Position numbers and translations under genes: made by a program. The notes under the pieces are model-generated. The model was not told the DNA's origin. It did no database searches and saw only the letters and a program-made list of their open reading frames with translations. 64,000 bases of DNA from Lentibacillus persicus (GTDB lineage: Bacteria; Bacillota; Bacilli; Bacillales; Amphibacillaceae). Location of the stretch: the NCBI RefSeq assembly GCF_900112705.1, contig NZ_FOMR01000010.1, positions 44,802 to 108,801 on the forward strand, in the 5' to 3' direction. This document shows positions 25,173 through 33,989 of the stretch, piece by piece (position 1 is the first letter of the stretch; the number at the start of each line of letters is the position of its first letter).

Positions 25173-25176
25173 ACAC

Positions 25177-25218
25177 AAAAAAACCTTTCACTTCCCCAGG
25201 GGGAGGTGAAAGGTTTTT
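25177..25218. terminator. Bidirectional terminator between abgT-like and yitT-like genes
   Basis: Strong stem AAAAACCTTTCAC.TCCCC / GGGGAGGTGAAAGGTTTTT, T-runs on both strands, between convergent genes. Confidence 0.93.
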
Positions 25219-25222
25219 ATTT

Positions 25223-26056
25223 TTATCTGCCTTTGTATCCTTTTCGGAAAATTTCCTGTACAGGGTGGACAGTAACGTAGGCATCCGGGTCGGTTTCAGA
25301 AATGATTTTTCGAAACGGTACAATTTCGTACCGGTTGATGACCAGATAAAGGACCTCCCGTTGTGTACGGGTATAACCACCCTGTCCATCAAGCACCGTA
25401 ACGCCCCGTGCCATCTTATTTGTGACAGCTTCCAAAATTTCATCGGAAGATTTGGAAACAATCAGGACAGCCGTTCGCTCATTGGCGCCTTCAACAACCA
25501 CATCGATTATTTTTGCACCAACATATACGGATACGAGCGTGTACATAGCCCGTTCTTGCCCGATAACAAACGCTGAACCGGCAATAACGGCAATATCGAT
25601 TATCAGCATTCCTTTTCCAATAGTCCATCCGAAAGCCTGATTGGCAAGCCTCGCCAGAATTGCTGACCCGCCAGAGGTCCCGCCAGCCCGGAAAATAAGG
25701 CCGAGCCCCAATCCGACACCAAGACCGGCGAATAATGCTGCCAGCAGCATATCATCGTTAACTTCGCTACCCCAGTCAACAGTGATGTGCAAAAAAAGTG
25801 ATGAAAAAATAATTGCGATAATCGTATAGATGGTGACGCGTTTTTCGAAAAATTTATAGCCAAGCGCGACAAGCGATGTGTTTAGCACAAAGTTGACAGC
25901 GCCCGGTGACCAATCGAATAGATAGTGGAGAACAATTGTGACCCCGATAACGCCGCCCTCTGATAAACGGTTTGGTATGGCGAAATAGTTGACACCAATT
26001 GAAAATATGAACGAGCCGATGATAATCAGTAATATGTCGCGTATCGTGTTGTTCAC
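25223..26056 (-). CDS. YitT-family membrane protein
   Basis: 277 residues: about five transmembrane segments (YitT/DUF161 part, GLGLGLIFRAGGTSGGSAILA signature) followed by a soluble DUF2179 domain of about 80 residues (NERTAVLIVSKSSDEI, ARGVTVLDGQGGYTRTQREVLYLVINRYE). Many bacilli carry several paralogues; function is not established. GTG start at 26056 with AAAGGAGG 7 nt upstream. Monocistronic. Confidence 0.92.
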   Translation of the reverse strand: MNNTIRDILLIIIGSFIFSIGVNYFAIPNRLSEGGVIGVTIVLHYLFDWSPGAVNFVLNTSLVALGYKFFEKRVTIYTIIAIIFSSLFLHITVDWGSEVNDDMLLAALFAGLGVGLGLGLIFRAGGTSGGSAILARLANQAFGWTIGKGMLIIDIAVIAGSAFVIGQERAMYTLVSVYVGAKIIDVVVEGANERTAVLIVSKSSDEILEAVTNKMARGVTVLDGQGGYTRTQREVLYLVINRYEIVPFRKIISETDPDAYVTVHPVQEIFRKGYKGR

Positions 26057-26216
26057 ACATACACCTCCTTTTCAAACGTTGTAACGGTGATGTCTATTAT
26101 AACGAATCATACCCTTTTTGAGAACTGAATAGGGCAGGAGGTGTATATACCAGATTCCTGTATAAAAACAACCAGGCAATTATTTGCCCGGTTGTGTAGG
26201 GATTGTGATTCTATTA

Positions 26217-27044
26217 TTAGTCTTCATGAAAGGTGAGGACGCGTCCCCAGAGATCTTTGGTTCCCCAGATGCCGCGTCGCAGGACTTCCAGTTGAACGAT
26301 CTGGCTGTGGTCAACAAAGACGTTTACTTCAGGGCCATAGTTTTTGATATACCATTCGAAAACGTCCGGATCGGCTGCTTCAAACATGACGTTTTCAGTG
26401 CCGAGTTCACGGGCGAACTGGGTGGCAATTTCTGTCCGCCAGTCATTGACGCTTTCAGTAATGCCTTCAGATTCGATCATCAGCATATAGGCTCCTGCTT
26501 CAAGACAGCGTTTGCCGACTTCAATGGCTTGTGACGGGTCGGTGATGCCTTCAGCTTCATTTTGTTCGGCTGTATTGGTTCCGCCGGCGCCGAATTGAAC
26601 ACCGATTTCTGGCTTGGCAAGAAGCCCTTTTTTCTGCACTTTTTCAACAAGACGGACGATGTCGTCGGTCGGCATGGTGATGAACCCGGTGGATATTTCA
26701 ATAATATCAAAGCCCAAGCGTTTACACTCATCAAGGTAATGATCAACTGCTTCAGGACCTTGTGTCAGAACGGTTTCCATAAAGCCGCCCGTGGATACCT
26801 TCACGTCATAATCATGAGCAAGATCAAGCAGTTCACGCAATTTATCTTCCGGATACAGCGTAAACGCCCCGCCTGAAAACTTCAAAATGTCGACGTAGTC
26901 ACCCATCGTTTCCATAATATCACGCAAGTAATTGGTGCCCATAACGGCATAATATGGACCGCGGATTTCGGTCAGGCCTTTATTACGCGGTTTTTCCTGG
27001 CGGCTGTTCATCCGAATTTTTTGGAAAGCGCGTTGGTTACTCAT
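26217..27044 (-). CDS. Phosphosulfolactate synthase-family protein (ComA/YitD-like)
   Basis: TIM-barrel protein of 275 residues matching the ComA family, which adds sulfite to phosphoenolpyruvate to give (2R)-phospho-3-sulfolactate. Recognisable pieces: GDYVDILKFSGGAFTLYPEDKLRELLDLAHDY, VSTGGFMETV, LGFDIIEISTGFITMP, KPEIGVQFG, LEAGAYMLMIESEG and VMFEAADPDVFEWYIKNYGPEVNVF. It overlaps the upstream PrpD-family gene by 4 nt (ATGA), so the two are translationally coupled; the ComB/ComC partners are not visible. A role outside sulfolactate synthesis is therefore possible. Confidence 0.78.
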   Translation of the reverse strand: MSNQRAFQKIRMNSRQEKPRNKGLTEIRGPYYAVMGTNYLRDIMETMGDYVDILKFSGGAFTLYPEDKLRELLDLAHDYDVKVSTGGFMETVLTQGPEAVDHYLDECKRLGFDIIEISTGFITMPTDDIVRLVEKVQKKGLLAKPEIGVQFGAGGTNTAEQNEAEGITDPSQAIEVGKRCLEAGAYMLMIESEGITESVNDWRTEIATQFARELGTENVMFEAADPDVFEWYIKNYGPEVNVFVDHSQIVQLEVLRRGIWGTKDLWGRVLTFHED

Positions 27045-28432
27045 ATTGATACATCCTCCTTGATTTGAATTTGATCAAGTAATTGCGTCAGGTCGCTGAC
27101 ATTCACATTGTCCAGATTCCGTATCGTTTCGGCTATTTCATGGGCAAGATCGCTGTCAATGTTACGGGTCAGGCTATTGTATTTTGCCATTAGAACATCC
27201 CAGCTTGCCGGTTTTGATTTAAAGCCTTTGTAATCACTTTTTTCAATTTCAAAAATTTGTCCGTCATTTGTTTCCAGTTCAATCCGGCACGCCATTTCAT
27301 CCGGGAACCGGCTGCTGTAGTGAACATCAGGTTTGACATCAACTTTTTGCAGCAGTTCCTGGATATCACCCCGGTTGATCCGGTCAGAATCGTATTGCTC
27401 AGGCATCACTTGGCCGTCCAAATAAGCTGCCGCGAGCATATATGGCAGCGAATGATCGGCTTCTTCTTTATAGCGAATCAGTTTCTTGCCGCCTTCTTCA
27501 CCACCGCCGATAATGTTATATGCAACATCAAACGTGGTGAGGCGAATGGCTTTAATGTCTTCCGGTTTTATATTTTCGCGGTCCCGAAGTTCAAGCAGAC
27601 CTTCAATGGAAGATTGTGAATGAATCTCAGCATTGAAGCGTTTAATAATCGTATCGGTGACGCGTTCGAGGTTTTCGTTATGCCAATTGATTGTGAATTC
27701 ACCGGCAATCGAGTCCATCAAGCCTTTATTGCCTTCAAAAACTTCTCTCGGGCCTGATATGCCATATTTGGCAAGCATCGTTGCATGCATCGCTCCCATA
27801 GCTGTATTCGGGTAGGCGAGGCCCTTCCAATTTGACAATTCACCGGTTCGTGTTACCCGGAGGGAATTGTAGCCTGTTCCGGCAATTGCGACCGCGTTGG
27901 CAATTTCGCTGCTGTCGAATCCCATTGCCCGAGCGGCTCCGGCTGCTGCACCGTATGCACCTTGGACAGTATGGTCAAACCCGTATTTTCTAACCGGTGC
28001 AACGTCTGACAGGCGGCATTGTACCTGGTAGGCAATCGCCAGGGCGAGCAGAAAGTCTTTTCCGTTTGCGTCTGCATATTCAGCTGCTGCCAGAACGGGT
28101 GCAATATTGTCCGATGGATGTCCGGTTTCTTCTTTTGCCAGATATGAGTCATTGAAATCGAGATAGCGGACAGCCGCTCCGTTGTAAAATGTTGCGTAAT
28201 CAGGCGTCGTTTTGCCACCGCCAATCAATGTGACGAGCTTTTCACCGCCGAGATTCTCTGTCATTTGTCGAATATTTTTTACCGGCTCACCGTTAAGTGC
28301 GCCAATTGCAACACCAATTGAGTCGAGTACCCGCCCTTTTAATGCTTCTTTTGCTTCATCGGACAACATACTCCAATCGGCATCGTGCGCCCAATCTGCA
28401 AGCTGTTCGACCATCGTTTTTTTATTAGACAT
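27041..28432 (-). CDS. MmgE/PrpD-family protein
   Basis: 463-residue member of the MmgE/PrpD family, which includes 2-methylcitrate dehydratase, cis-aconitate decarboxylase and iminodisuccinate epimerase. Visible motifs: GRVLDSIGVAIGAL, FYNGAAVRYLDFNDSY, ETGHPSDNIAPVLAAAEYA, and GTGYNSLRVTRTGELSNWKGLAYPNTAMGAMHA in the helical domain. The start at 28432 follows GGAGGTGA by 6 nt; an upstream in-frame codon at 28516 has no such signal. No citrate synthase or methylisocitrate lyase is nearby, so a propionate role is unsupported. First gene of a two-gene operon with the ComA-like gene. Confidence 0.85.
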   Translation of the reverse strand: MSNKKTMVEQLADWAHDADWSMLSDEAKEALKGRVLDSIGVAIGALNGEPVKNIRQMTENLGGEKLVTLIGGGKTTPDYATFYNGAAVRYLDFNDSYLAKEETGHPSDNIAPVLAAAEYADANGKDFLLALAIAYQVQCRLSDVAPVRKYGFDHTVQGAYGAAAGAARAMGFDSSEIANAVAIAGTGYNSLRVTRTGELSNWKGLAYPNTAMGAMHATMLAKYGISGPREVFEGNKGLMDSIAGEFTINWHNENLERVTDTIIKRFNAEIHSQSSIEGLLELRDRENIKPEDIKAIRLTTFDVAYNIIGGGEEGGKKLIRYKEEADHSLPYMLAAAYLDGQVMPEQYDSDRINRGDIQELLQKVDVKPDVHYSSRFPDEMACRIELETNDGQIFEIEKSDYKGFKSKPASWDVLMAKYNSLTRNIDSDLAHEIAETIRNLDNVNVSDLTQLLDQIQIKEDVSI

Positions 28433-28690
28433 GTGAATCACCTCCAAAAGTGTTGGAAATGAAACCTCAGTGGCCACAAAGAGGGTTCTGGGAAGGAGTG
28501 TCTTGCCTCCCCTCACTTATAATAATACACCATTTATATATAAAAATAAATAATTAAAATTGAATAAAGTGATATTAAATACTTATATATAATGATAAGT
28601 TTATGTTGTTGGACGTTAAAAGATTTGTGACCAAGTACTGTTTCGATGCTTTGGCTAATAAAATGATAGTAGGATTGCAGGAGGGGTTCG

Positions 28691-29131
28691 ATGCGAAAGG
28701 TAGCAGCCATCCTCATTTTGGCAATAATCGGCGCTGTCATATTTATGCTGCTTCATCAACCGGAAGATGACGAAGCGACTGGAGCAGTTTCTGAATTCTA
28801 TTCATATGAACAGGAGGCAAATTTTTCAGGTTCGTGGGAGATGTTTCATCCATTAATGAAAGAGAAATTTGACAAAATTGAGTATTTGCAGGAAAGATCC
28901 CATGTAATCATGGACCATTTTGGTGTGGAAACATTTAGCTTTACGCTAGGCGAAGCAACAGCGATTGAGGATTGGACGATTGAGGGAGAAGCAGAAGTAA
29001 ATGGTAAAGTCTATCAAGTGCCGGTTACGCAAGTGTTCGAAGGAAAATACGGGAATTTTAGCATCGTGCAGAACACCTATGTGACCAAAGTTGAAGGTGA
29101 GTGGAAGATACTTTGGGATTATAATAGGTAA
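28691..29131 (+). CDS. Hypothetical single-pass membrane protein
   Basis: 146 residues with one N-terminal hydrophobic helix (VAAILILAIIGAVIFMLLH) and an acidic extracytoplasmic domain. The pattern FYSYEQEANFSGSWEMFHP and the last KVEGEWKILWDYNR recall NTF2-like/SnoaL-like secreted domains, but this is only a resemblance. ATG preceded by GCAGGAGGGG. It is divergent from the PrpD-family operon across an AT-rich gap. Function unknown. Confidence 0.7.
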   Translation: MRKVAAILILAIIGAVIFMLLHQPEDDEATGAVSEFYSYEQEANFSGSWEMFHPLMKEKFDKIEYLQERSHVIMDHFGVETFSFTLGEATAIEDWTIEGEAEVNGKVYQVPVTQVFEGKYGNFSIVQNTYVTKVEGEWKILWDYNR

Positions 29132-29208
29132 ATTAAAGGCGCCATCATGTAAGAATGGCACCTTGAATAGTTTTTTCGGCAATTTGACAGCTCATTTTTG
29201 TTCAATCA

Positions 29209-30894
29209 CTATTCTTGTTCATTTTCCACCTGATACAAATAAATTTTATAAATCGACTCACTATTCTCAAAGCTGCGTTCAAATGCAAGCTGATTTTCTT
29301 CATGATTTTCGATTGGCAGAGCTGAGAAGATATAATCTCCGCCCATTTCACGGAGTGCATCGGTATTGATGTTCAAATTATCAAGCGTTTTATCGCTGTT
29401 CTTCGTAAAAATATAATTTTCGCCAAGTTCGGCGACATACATATACAAGCGGCCGCCCCACGTATCAAAATAGTTTTCCAATGAAGCATTTTTTTCCAGT
29501 TCCGGTGCAATAATTTCTCTAAACTGGTGTTTATAATTGAGCGGGTAACTGTTATTGTACGTATCAAGTGTATAAAAACCGTTAAACTGTGCAATAGTTG
29601 GGTGCATCGCAATACTTACGACATGGTACTCAGACTGTTCACGTCCGATATAGTCTTCAATTGATTCAAAAAGTTCCTCTGAATAGAATTCGGCATATGT
29701 TGGCATACCGAGCCTTTCGTACTTCACTTCTTCATTCAGCCAGAACAAACTTAAGGACTGGGCAATAATGATAAGCGCAACAAATGTCTTTCCAAACCGC
29801 ATATGTTTCCATAAAATCCATAGAGCAAGCGCCAATGCGATATACCAGAGCATCGGATCGAAAAAATGAATCCGGCTGAAATTAAACGTATTGGCAATCA
29901 TGAAGTTGTCCTTGACAATGCGCCAGCCTTCCCAGTACCAAAACGCGTACCAGAGTGAAAGTGCTGCATTGGTGAGAACCATGATAAGAAGCCATTTAGG
30001 TTTGACGCGGTGGAAAGCTGCTACAAGAAGGGCGATGCCAATTACCGGCAGAACTATGTATGTATTTATGGCCATGTCGTGCGTGTGCCCGGTTAAAAAG
30101 TTTTCGGAAAACAGGCTGAACGTTTCAGAAAGGCTGTTATGGCCCAGGTCAAGCTCCTCACGGTGCGATGTAAACCCTTCATCGATAAACATTGAATAGA
30201 GGATCATGTAATTTTTAATCAGATAAATGCTGCTCATGACAGCAGTCGCTGTAAATAGTGCCCAATTGCTCTGTTTCCGCCTTATCCAGTCAAACAGCCA
30301 CAGAACGCCCATCAGGCTAAGAAAGAAGACAAACGTTAGGATGAAACTAGAGAAAAAGGGCATTAGAATTAACGTCAGCCAATGGTACCAAGGTGTCTGC
30401 CACCCACGATCACGGATGGACAGAAACACGTAAAATGCAAGCGGCAATCCTGCTATGGACAACCAGCCTGAAGGCCAGAACGGCAGCATCGCAAATGTCA
30501 TCGCGACCCCGGCTATAATCCATTTGGAACCAATAAATCGTCTCAAGAGTAAATACATACCGATGAAAGCGGCAAAACGCATAACGGTCTGACCGATCGT
30601 GTAAGCCGTCATTGGCTCAAACAAGACATAAAGCCATACCATGAAATCAAAGGGCGTGGCAAGCGTGCTCCGGGGCAGGCCATTGATAACGTTGGGCAGC
30701 TCAGACATCGCAAAAAATTGACCGCTTTCCGCAAGTAATTTGTACCAAACAATATTTGAATCCAGATTATCGTGCACGCGGATATGTGTATCTTCACCCA
30801 AAATATAGTAGGGTGATAGATACACAGCGATAATCAGACACGCAATCAGTATATGTTTATGTCTTGAAAAAATCGTTGATATGGTTGATGACAT
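29209..30894 (-). CDS. Large membrane protein, YkoS-like (DUF6044), putative GT-C glycosyltransferase
   Basis: 561 residues, about 11 hydrophobic segments and a large C-terminal extracytoplasmic domain (from about residue 415). The first loop after helix 1 carries EDTHIRVHDNLDSN, placed as in lipid-linked-sugar-using GT-C enzymes, where acidic residues of that loop are catalytic. It ends the dTDP-amino-sugar operon and its start overlaps the aminotransferase gene by 38 nt. Inferred job: transfer of the lipid-linked amino sugar to a cell-surface polymer outside the membrane. I recognise the overall type from B. subtilis YkoS; the acceptor is unknown. Confidence 0.65.
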   Translation of the reverse strand: MSSTISTIFSRHKHILIACLIIAVYLSPYYILGEDTHIRVHDNLDSNIVWYKLLAESGQFFAMSELPNVINGLPRSTLATPFDFMVWLYVLFEPMTAYTIGQTVMRFAAFIGMYLLLRRFIGSKWIIAGVAMTFAMLPFWPSGWLSIAGLPLAFYVFLSIRDRGWQTPWYHWLTLILMPFFSSFILTFVFFLSLMGVLWLFDWIRRKQSNWALFTATAVMSSIYLIKNYMILYSMFIDEGFTSHREELDLGHNSLSETFSLFSENFLTGHTHDMAINTYIVLPVIGIALLVAAFHRVKPKWLLIMVLTNAALSLWYAFWYWEGWRIVKDNFMIANTFNFSRIHFFDPMLWYIALALALWILWKHMRFGKTFVALIIIAQSLSLFWLNEEVKYERLGMPTYAEFYSEELFESIEDYIGREQSEYHVVSIAMHPTIAQFNGFYTLDTYNNSYPLNYKHQFREIIAPELEKNASLENYFDTWGGRLYMYVAELGENYIFTKNSDKTLDNLNINTDALREMGGDYIFSALPIENHEENQLAFERSFENSESIYKIYLYQVENEQE

Positions 30895-31969
30895 GAGTCA
30901 CATCCTTTTCTTCCATGCCATAATACAAAGGCAAACGGACCAGTTTTTCGCTTTCTGCAGTTGTATAGTTATCATCACCGGCAAATTGGCCGAATTTTTT
31001 ACCCGCATAAGAAGAATGCAGTGGGACATAATGCGATACTGCCATGATGCCGTTGCTTTTTAAGTATTTCATTAACGCATCACGATGATCGGTTTTAACG
31101 AAAAACATATGTGCATTATGCGTACACTCCGCTGGTATATGAGGGATCGAAATGGCTCCGATATGTTTTAATCCTTCATAATAGCTGTGCCATGTTAACA
31201 ATCTGTCTTCTGTGATTTGTTCGGCATGCTGAAGTTGAATCCAAAGATAAGCCGCACTCAATTCGTTCAGCAGGTAAGAAGAGCCGACGTCCCGCCATGT
31301 ATATTTATCGACCATTCCTTTGGCAAATTGCTGCCGGTTGGTGCCTTTTTCTTGTAAAATTTCGGCGCGTTCAATTGAAGCGGCGTGATTAATAATCAAT
31401 GCGCCGCCTTCACCGCACGTAATATTTTTCGTTTCGTGAAAGCTGAGGGTGCTGAAATGACCGATCGTACCAACCTGCTTGCCATTATATGTACTCATTA
31501 AGGCCTGAGCGGCGTCTTCAATGACCCACAAGCTATTTTTATCAGCTATTTTCATAATCGCATCCATATCACAGCTGATGCCGGCATAATGGACGACGAC
31601 AATGGCTTTTGTTTTTTCGGTTACAGCAGCTTCAACAGCTTCCGGGGATATGTTCATTGTATCAGGTGACACGTCCACAAATTGAATCGAAGCGCCTCTG
31701 AGTGCAAAAGCGTTCGCGGTTGAGACAAACGTATAGGACGGCATAATAATTTCATCGCCCGGTTTTGTGTCAATTAACAGAGCAGTCATCTCCAAAGCAG
31801 CCGTACACGAAGGGGTAAGGATTGCCCGTTCACAGTCGAGATAATTCTCAAGCCAGTCGACACATTTTTCACCGAAGGGCCCGTTGCCGGCAAGGGTTTG
31901 ATTCATTATAGCTTCCTGTATTGCAGTTTCTTCTTTTCCAATATAGCATGGTTTGTTAAAGTTCAGCAT
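30857..31969 (-). CDS. dTDP-4-amino-4,6-dideoxyhexose transaminase (WecE/RffA-like)
   Basis: DegT/DnrJ/EryC1 aminotransferase, 370 residues. The PLP Lys is in SFHETKNITCGEGGALI, where SFHETKN is characteristic of WecE/RffA; TPSCTAALEMTALL and VIEDAAQALM hold the cofactor. It aminates C4 of dTDP-4-keto-6-deoxyglucose to the galacto product (Fuc4N). ATG at 31969 has AGGTG upstream; the GTG at 31978 overlaps that site. It acts after RmlA and RmlB and before the acetyltransferase encoded in the same operon. Confidence 0.88.
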   Translation of the reverse strand: MLNFNKPCYIGKEETAIQEAIMNQTLAGNGPFGEKCVDWLENYLDCERAILTPSCTAALEMTALLIDTKPGDEIIMPSYTFVSTANAFALRGASIQFVDVSPDTMNISPEAVEAAVTEKTKAIVVVHYAGISCDMDAIMKIADKNSLWVIEDAAQALMSTYNGKQVGTIGHFSTLSFHETKNITCGEGGALIINHAASIERAEILQEKGTNRQQFAKGMVDKYTWRDVGSSYLLNELSAAYLWIQLQHAEQITEDRLLTWHSYYEGLKHIGAISIPHIPAECTHNAHMFFVKTDHRDALMKYLKSNGIMAVSHYVPLHSSYAGKKFGQFAGDDNYTTAESEKLVRLPLYYGMEEKDVTHVINHINDFFKT

Positions 31970-31979
31970 TTCTCTCACC

Positions 31980-32345
31980 TCACAATGACTGGCTGGTTAC
32001 GATAATCCCCGCAATTATCAAAGCGAGGCCTACAACTTTTTGAACGGTAATGGGGTCTCCGAATAAGAAAACGGACAGTAAAAACACGAGCAGAAATGAA
32101 AGACTCATAAATGGGTAGGCATAGCTGATATTAAATTTGGTCATGGCGGCCATCCAACTCAAAGCGGCAAGAAATGCAGAGGCAAAACCGGATAAAATCC
32201 ATGGATTTAATAAAAGCTGGATCAGAAACATAAGTTTATCCCACAGCCCGGCGGGTAAGGCTCCCGCCTGATCCATTTGCCATTTTAAAACGAGCTGGCC
32301 GTAAACCGTAAAAATGACCGTTGAAAAAATATAATAATAGCCCAT
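31980..32345 (-). CDS. Small four-helix DMT/SMR-like membrane protein, putative lipid-sugar flippase
   Basis: 121 residues with four hydrophobic helices, the SMR/EamA half-size type (motifs YYYIFSTVIFTVYGQLVLKWQM and YAYPFMSLSFLLVFLLSVFLFGDPI). In ArnE/ArnF-type systems such small proteins flip undecaprenyl-phosphate sugars. Its place between the acetyltransferase and aminotransferase of an amino-sugar operon that also has a membrane-bound GT2 favours this over drug export; that is inference. ATG overlaps the stop codon of the preceding gene. Confidence 0.75.
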   Translation of the reverse strand: MGYYYIFSTVIFTVYGQLVLKWQMDQAGALPAGLWDKLMFLIQLLLNPWILSGFASAFLAALSWMAAMTKFNISYAYPFMSLSFLLVFLLSVFLFGDPITVQKVVGLALIIAGIIVTSQSL

Positions 32346-33019
32346 CACGTTACCTCGCCGTTCAGCTTATGATAGACATCCACCGTGTTCTTCAGCCGGA
32401 ACCCAAGGGCATAAAACAAGTTTAATGACGCAACATTGGCAGCAGATATGGACGTGCGTAATTCATCATAACCCGATTTCAGCTGCTCGCTGCACGCCAT
32501 GCTTGTGAAAGCTTTCGCAAGGCCTCTGGAGCGGTATTCTTCACGCATGCCAAGCAGGAGCACTTTGTCCCCATCCAATCCGTAAAAGCCGGCGGTGTCA
32601 TTGTCATAGTTTAACGCGATAATCTTTTCGTCGTTAATTAAATCATTAACCCAATTCATATACCGTTTGTCAGCCAAGGAATTAGGAATATTAAAGTCTC
32701 TGTGGAAACGTCCGTGGACGAAAACCTCGCTGGCAATTTTCAGGATCTCCTCCGGGTCGTATGCTTTGGAAAGACTTGCATGTTCGGCGGAAAAGCGTGT
32801 TAGATTGTCTTTTTTGCAGACAGGTTCAATTAATGTATCCACATAATAAAAACCATGATCAAGTAATGGTTTAGGGTTTTCGAGCGGTCTGACTTTGAGT
32901 GTATAATGCCCTTCATTTTGATCGGTTTCCTGTAATGCTTCGTCGTCAGTCGTCAATACTTCATATGTGTTAATATTAAAATTTCGTTTGTCCCAGGGGG
33001 TTTCACGCAGATGGGTCAT
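32345..33019 (-). CDS. GNAT-family acetyltransferase, WecD-like
   Basis: 224 residues with a divergent N-terminal half and a C-terminal GNAT domain (LLGMREEYRSRGLAKAFTSMAC is the acetyl-CoA loop; NVASLNLFYALGFRLKNTVDVYHKL is the typical last helix and strand). The N-terminal ETPWDKRNFNI recalls WecD-type dTDP-fucosamine acetyltransferases. It probably N-acetylates dTDP-Fuc4N. ATG at 33019 has AAGGAAGGTG upstream, whereas the longer reading frame lacks a site. Four nt separate it from the GT2 gene. Confidence 0.8.
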   Translation of the reverse strand: MTHLRETPWDKRNFNINTYEVLTTDDEALQETDQNEGHYTLKVRPLENPKPLLDHGFYYVDTLIEPVCKKDNLTRFSAEHASLSKAYDPEEILKIASEVFVHGRFHRDFNIPNSLADKRYMNWVNDLINDEKIIALNYDNDTAGFYGLDGDKVLLLGMREEYRSRGLAKAFTSMACSEQLKSGYDELRTSISAANVASLNLFYALGFRLKNTVDVYHKLNGEVT

Positions 33020-33023
33020 GCCA

Positions 33024-33989
33024 TCACCTTCCTTCATCCTTATCTTCTGTCGTCTTTCGTATGAGGTAGAGCGGCCGGTTTTTAGTTTCATTAAAAATCT
33101 TTCCGATATAGAGACCGAGGACGCCAAAATTGAAAAAAATTAACCCCCCAATAAAATAAATCGAAACCATAACACTCGTCCAGCCCTGAACATGTTGGTC
33201 GAGAAAGAAATAGCGTATGAACAAATACAAGCCATACACGAGTGAGCCAAGCGCCAGCAAAAATCCAAATTGAATGGACAGCCGGAGCGGTTTATTTGAT
33301 TGGGATATAATCGCATCTGTGGCAAGCGTAATCAATTTTTTCAGGTTATAACCGGTATTGCCTTCTACACGGGCATCGTGCTTAACCGGGACGTTTCCGG
33401 TTTCATACCCCATCCATTGAATGAAAAGCGGGAAAAAACGGTTTTGTTCACGCATGCCGCGATAAGCTTCAATCACTTTCCTTTGGCTGATGCTAAAGTT
33501 GGCGACGGTATGATCAGAGGCAGTCCCGCTGAAATAATCATAAACACGGTAAAACAGCTGGGACGTTTTTTTCTTAAACCAATTATCCTGGCGTTCGACG
33601 CGTTTAGCAAAGACGACCTCGTAGCCTTCCTGTGCTTTTTCATACAGTTTTTTTATTTCCTCAGGCCGATCCTGAAGATCACAGTCCATGACCACTGTCC
33701 AGTCACCTGAAGAATAATCCAGTCCTGCTGTAATGGCGTGATGCTGGCCAAAGTTTCGGGCAAGGTCAATTCCCATGATTCGCTTGTCCTGTTCATGAAG
33801 CTCCTGAATTGTTGCCCACGCATTGTCCGGGCTTGCGTCATTGACCAGAATAATTTCGACGTCGGCTGGAATCGACTCGATTGTGGTTATCACACGTCTG
33901 CACAATTCTTTCAAACAGCTCTTGCAGCCAAAGACAGGAACGACGGTCGAAATTAAAGGGAGACTTTTTCCCATTTCGCCACGTACCAT
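33024..33989 (-). CDS. Membrane-anchored GT2 glycosyltransferase (polyprenyl-phosphate sugar synthase)
   Basis: GT2 catalytic domain (about residues 15-225: STVVPVFGC, LVNDASPDNAW, VVMDCDLQDRPEEI) followed by two C-terminal helices, as in CsbB, GtrB and ArnC-type enzymes that load a sugar on undecaprenyl phosphate at the cytoplasmic face. Two starts are possible, ATG 33989 and ATG 33974 (MGKSLPLIS); neither has a strong ribosome site, and both overlap the end of rmlB, suggesting coupled translation. The donor is inferred to be the dTDP-amino sugar made by the operon. Confidence 0.87.
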   Translation of the reverse strand: MVRGEMGKSLPLISTVVPVFGCKSCLKELCRRVITTIESIPADVEIILVNDASPDNAWATIQELHEQDKRIMGIDLARNFGQHHAITAGLDYSSGDWTVVMDCDLQDRPEEIKKLYEKAQEGYEVVFAKRVERQDNWFKKKTSQLFYRVYDYFSGTASDHTVANFSISQRKVIEAYRGMREQNRFFPLFIQWMGYETGNVPVKHDARVEGNTGYNLKKLITLATDAIISQSNKPLRLSIQFGFLLALGSLVYGLYLFIRYFFLDQHVQGWTSVMVSIYFIGGLIFFNFGVLGLYIGKIFNETKNRPLYLIRKTTEDKDEGR

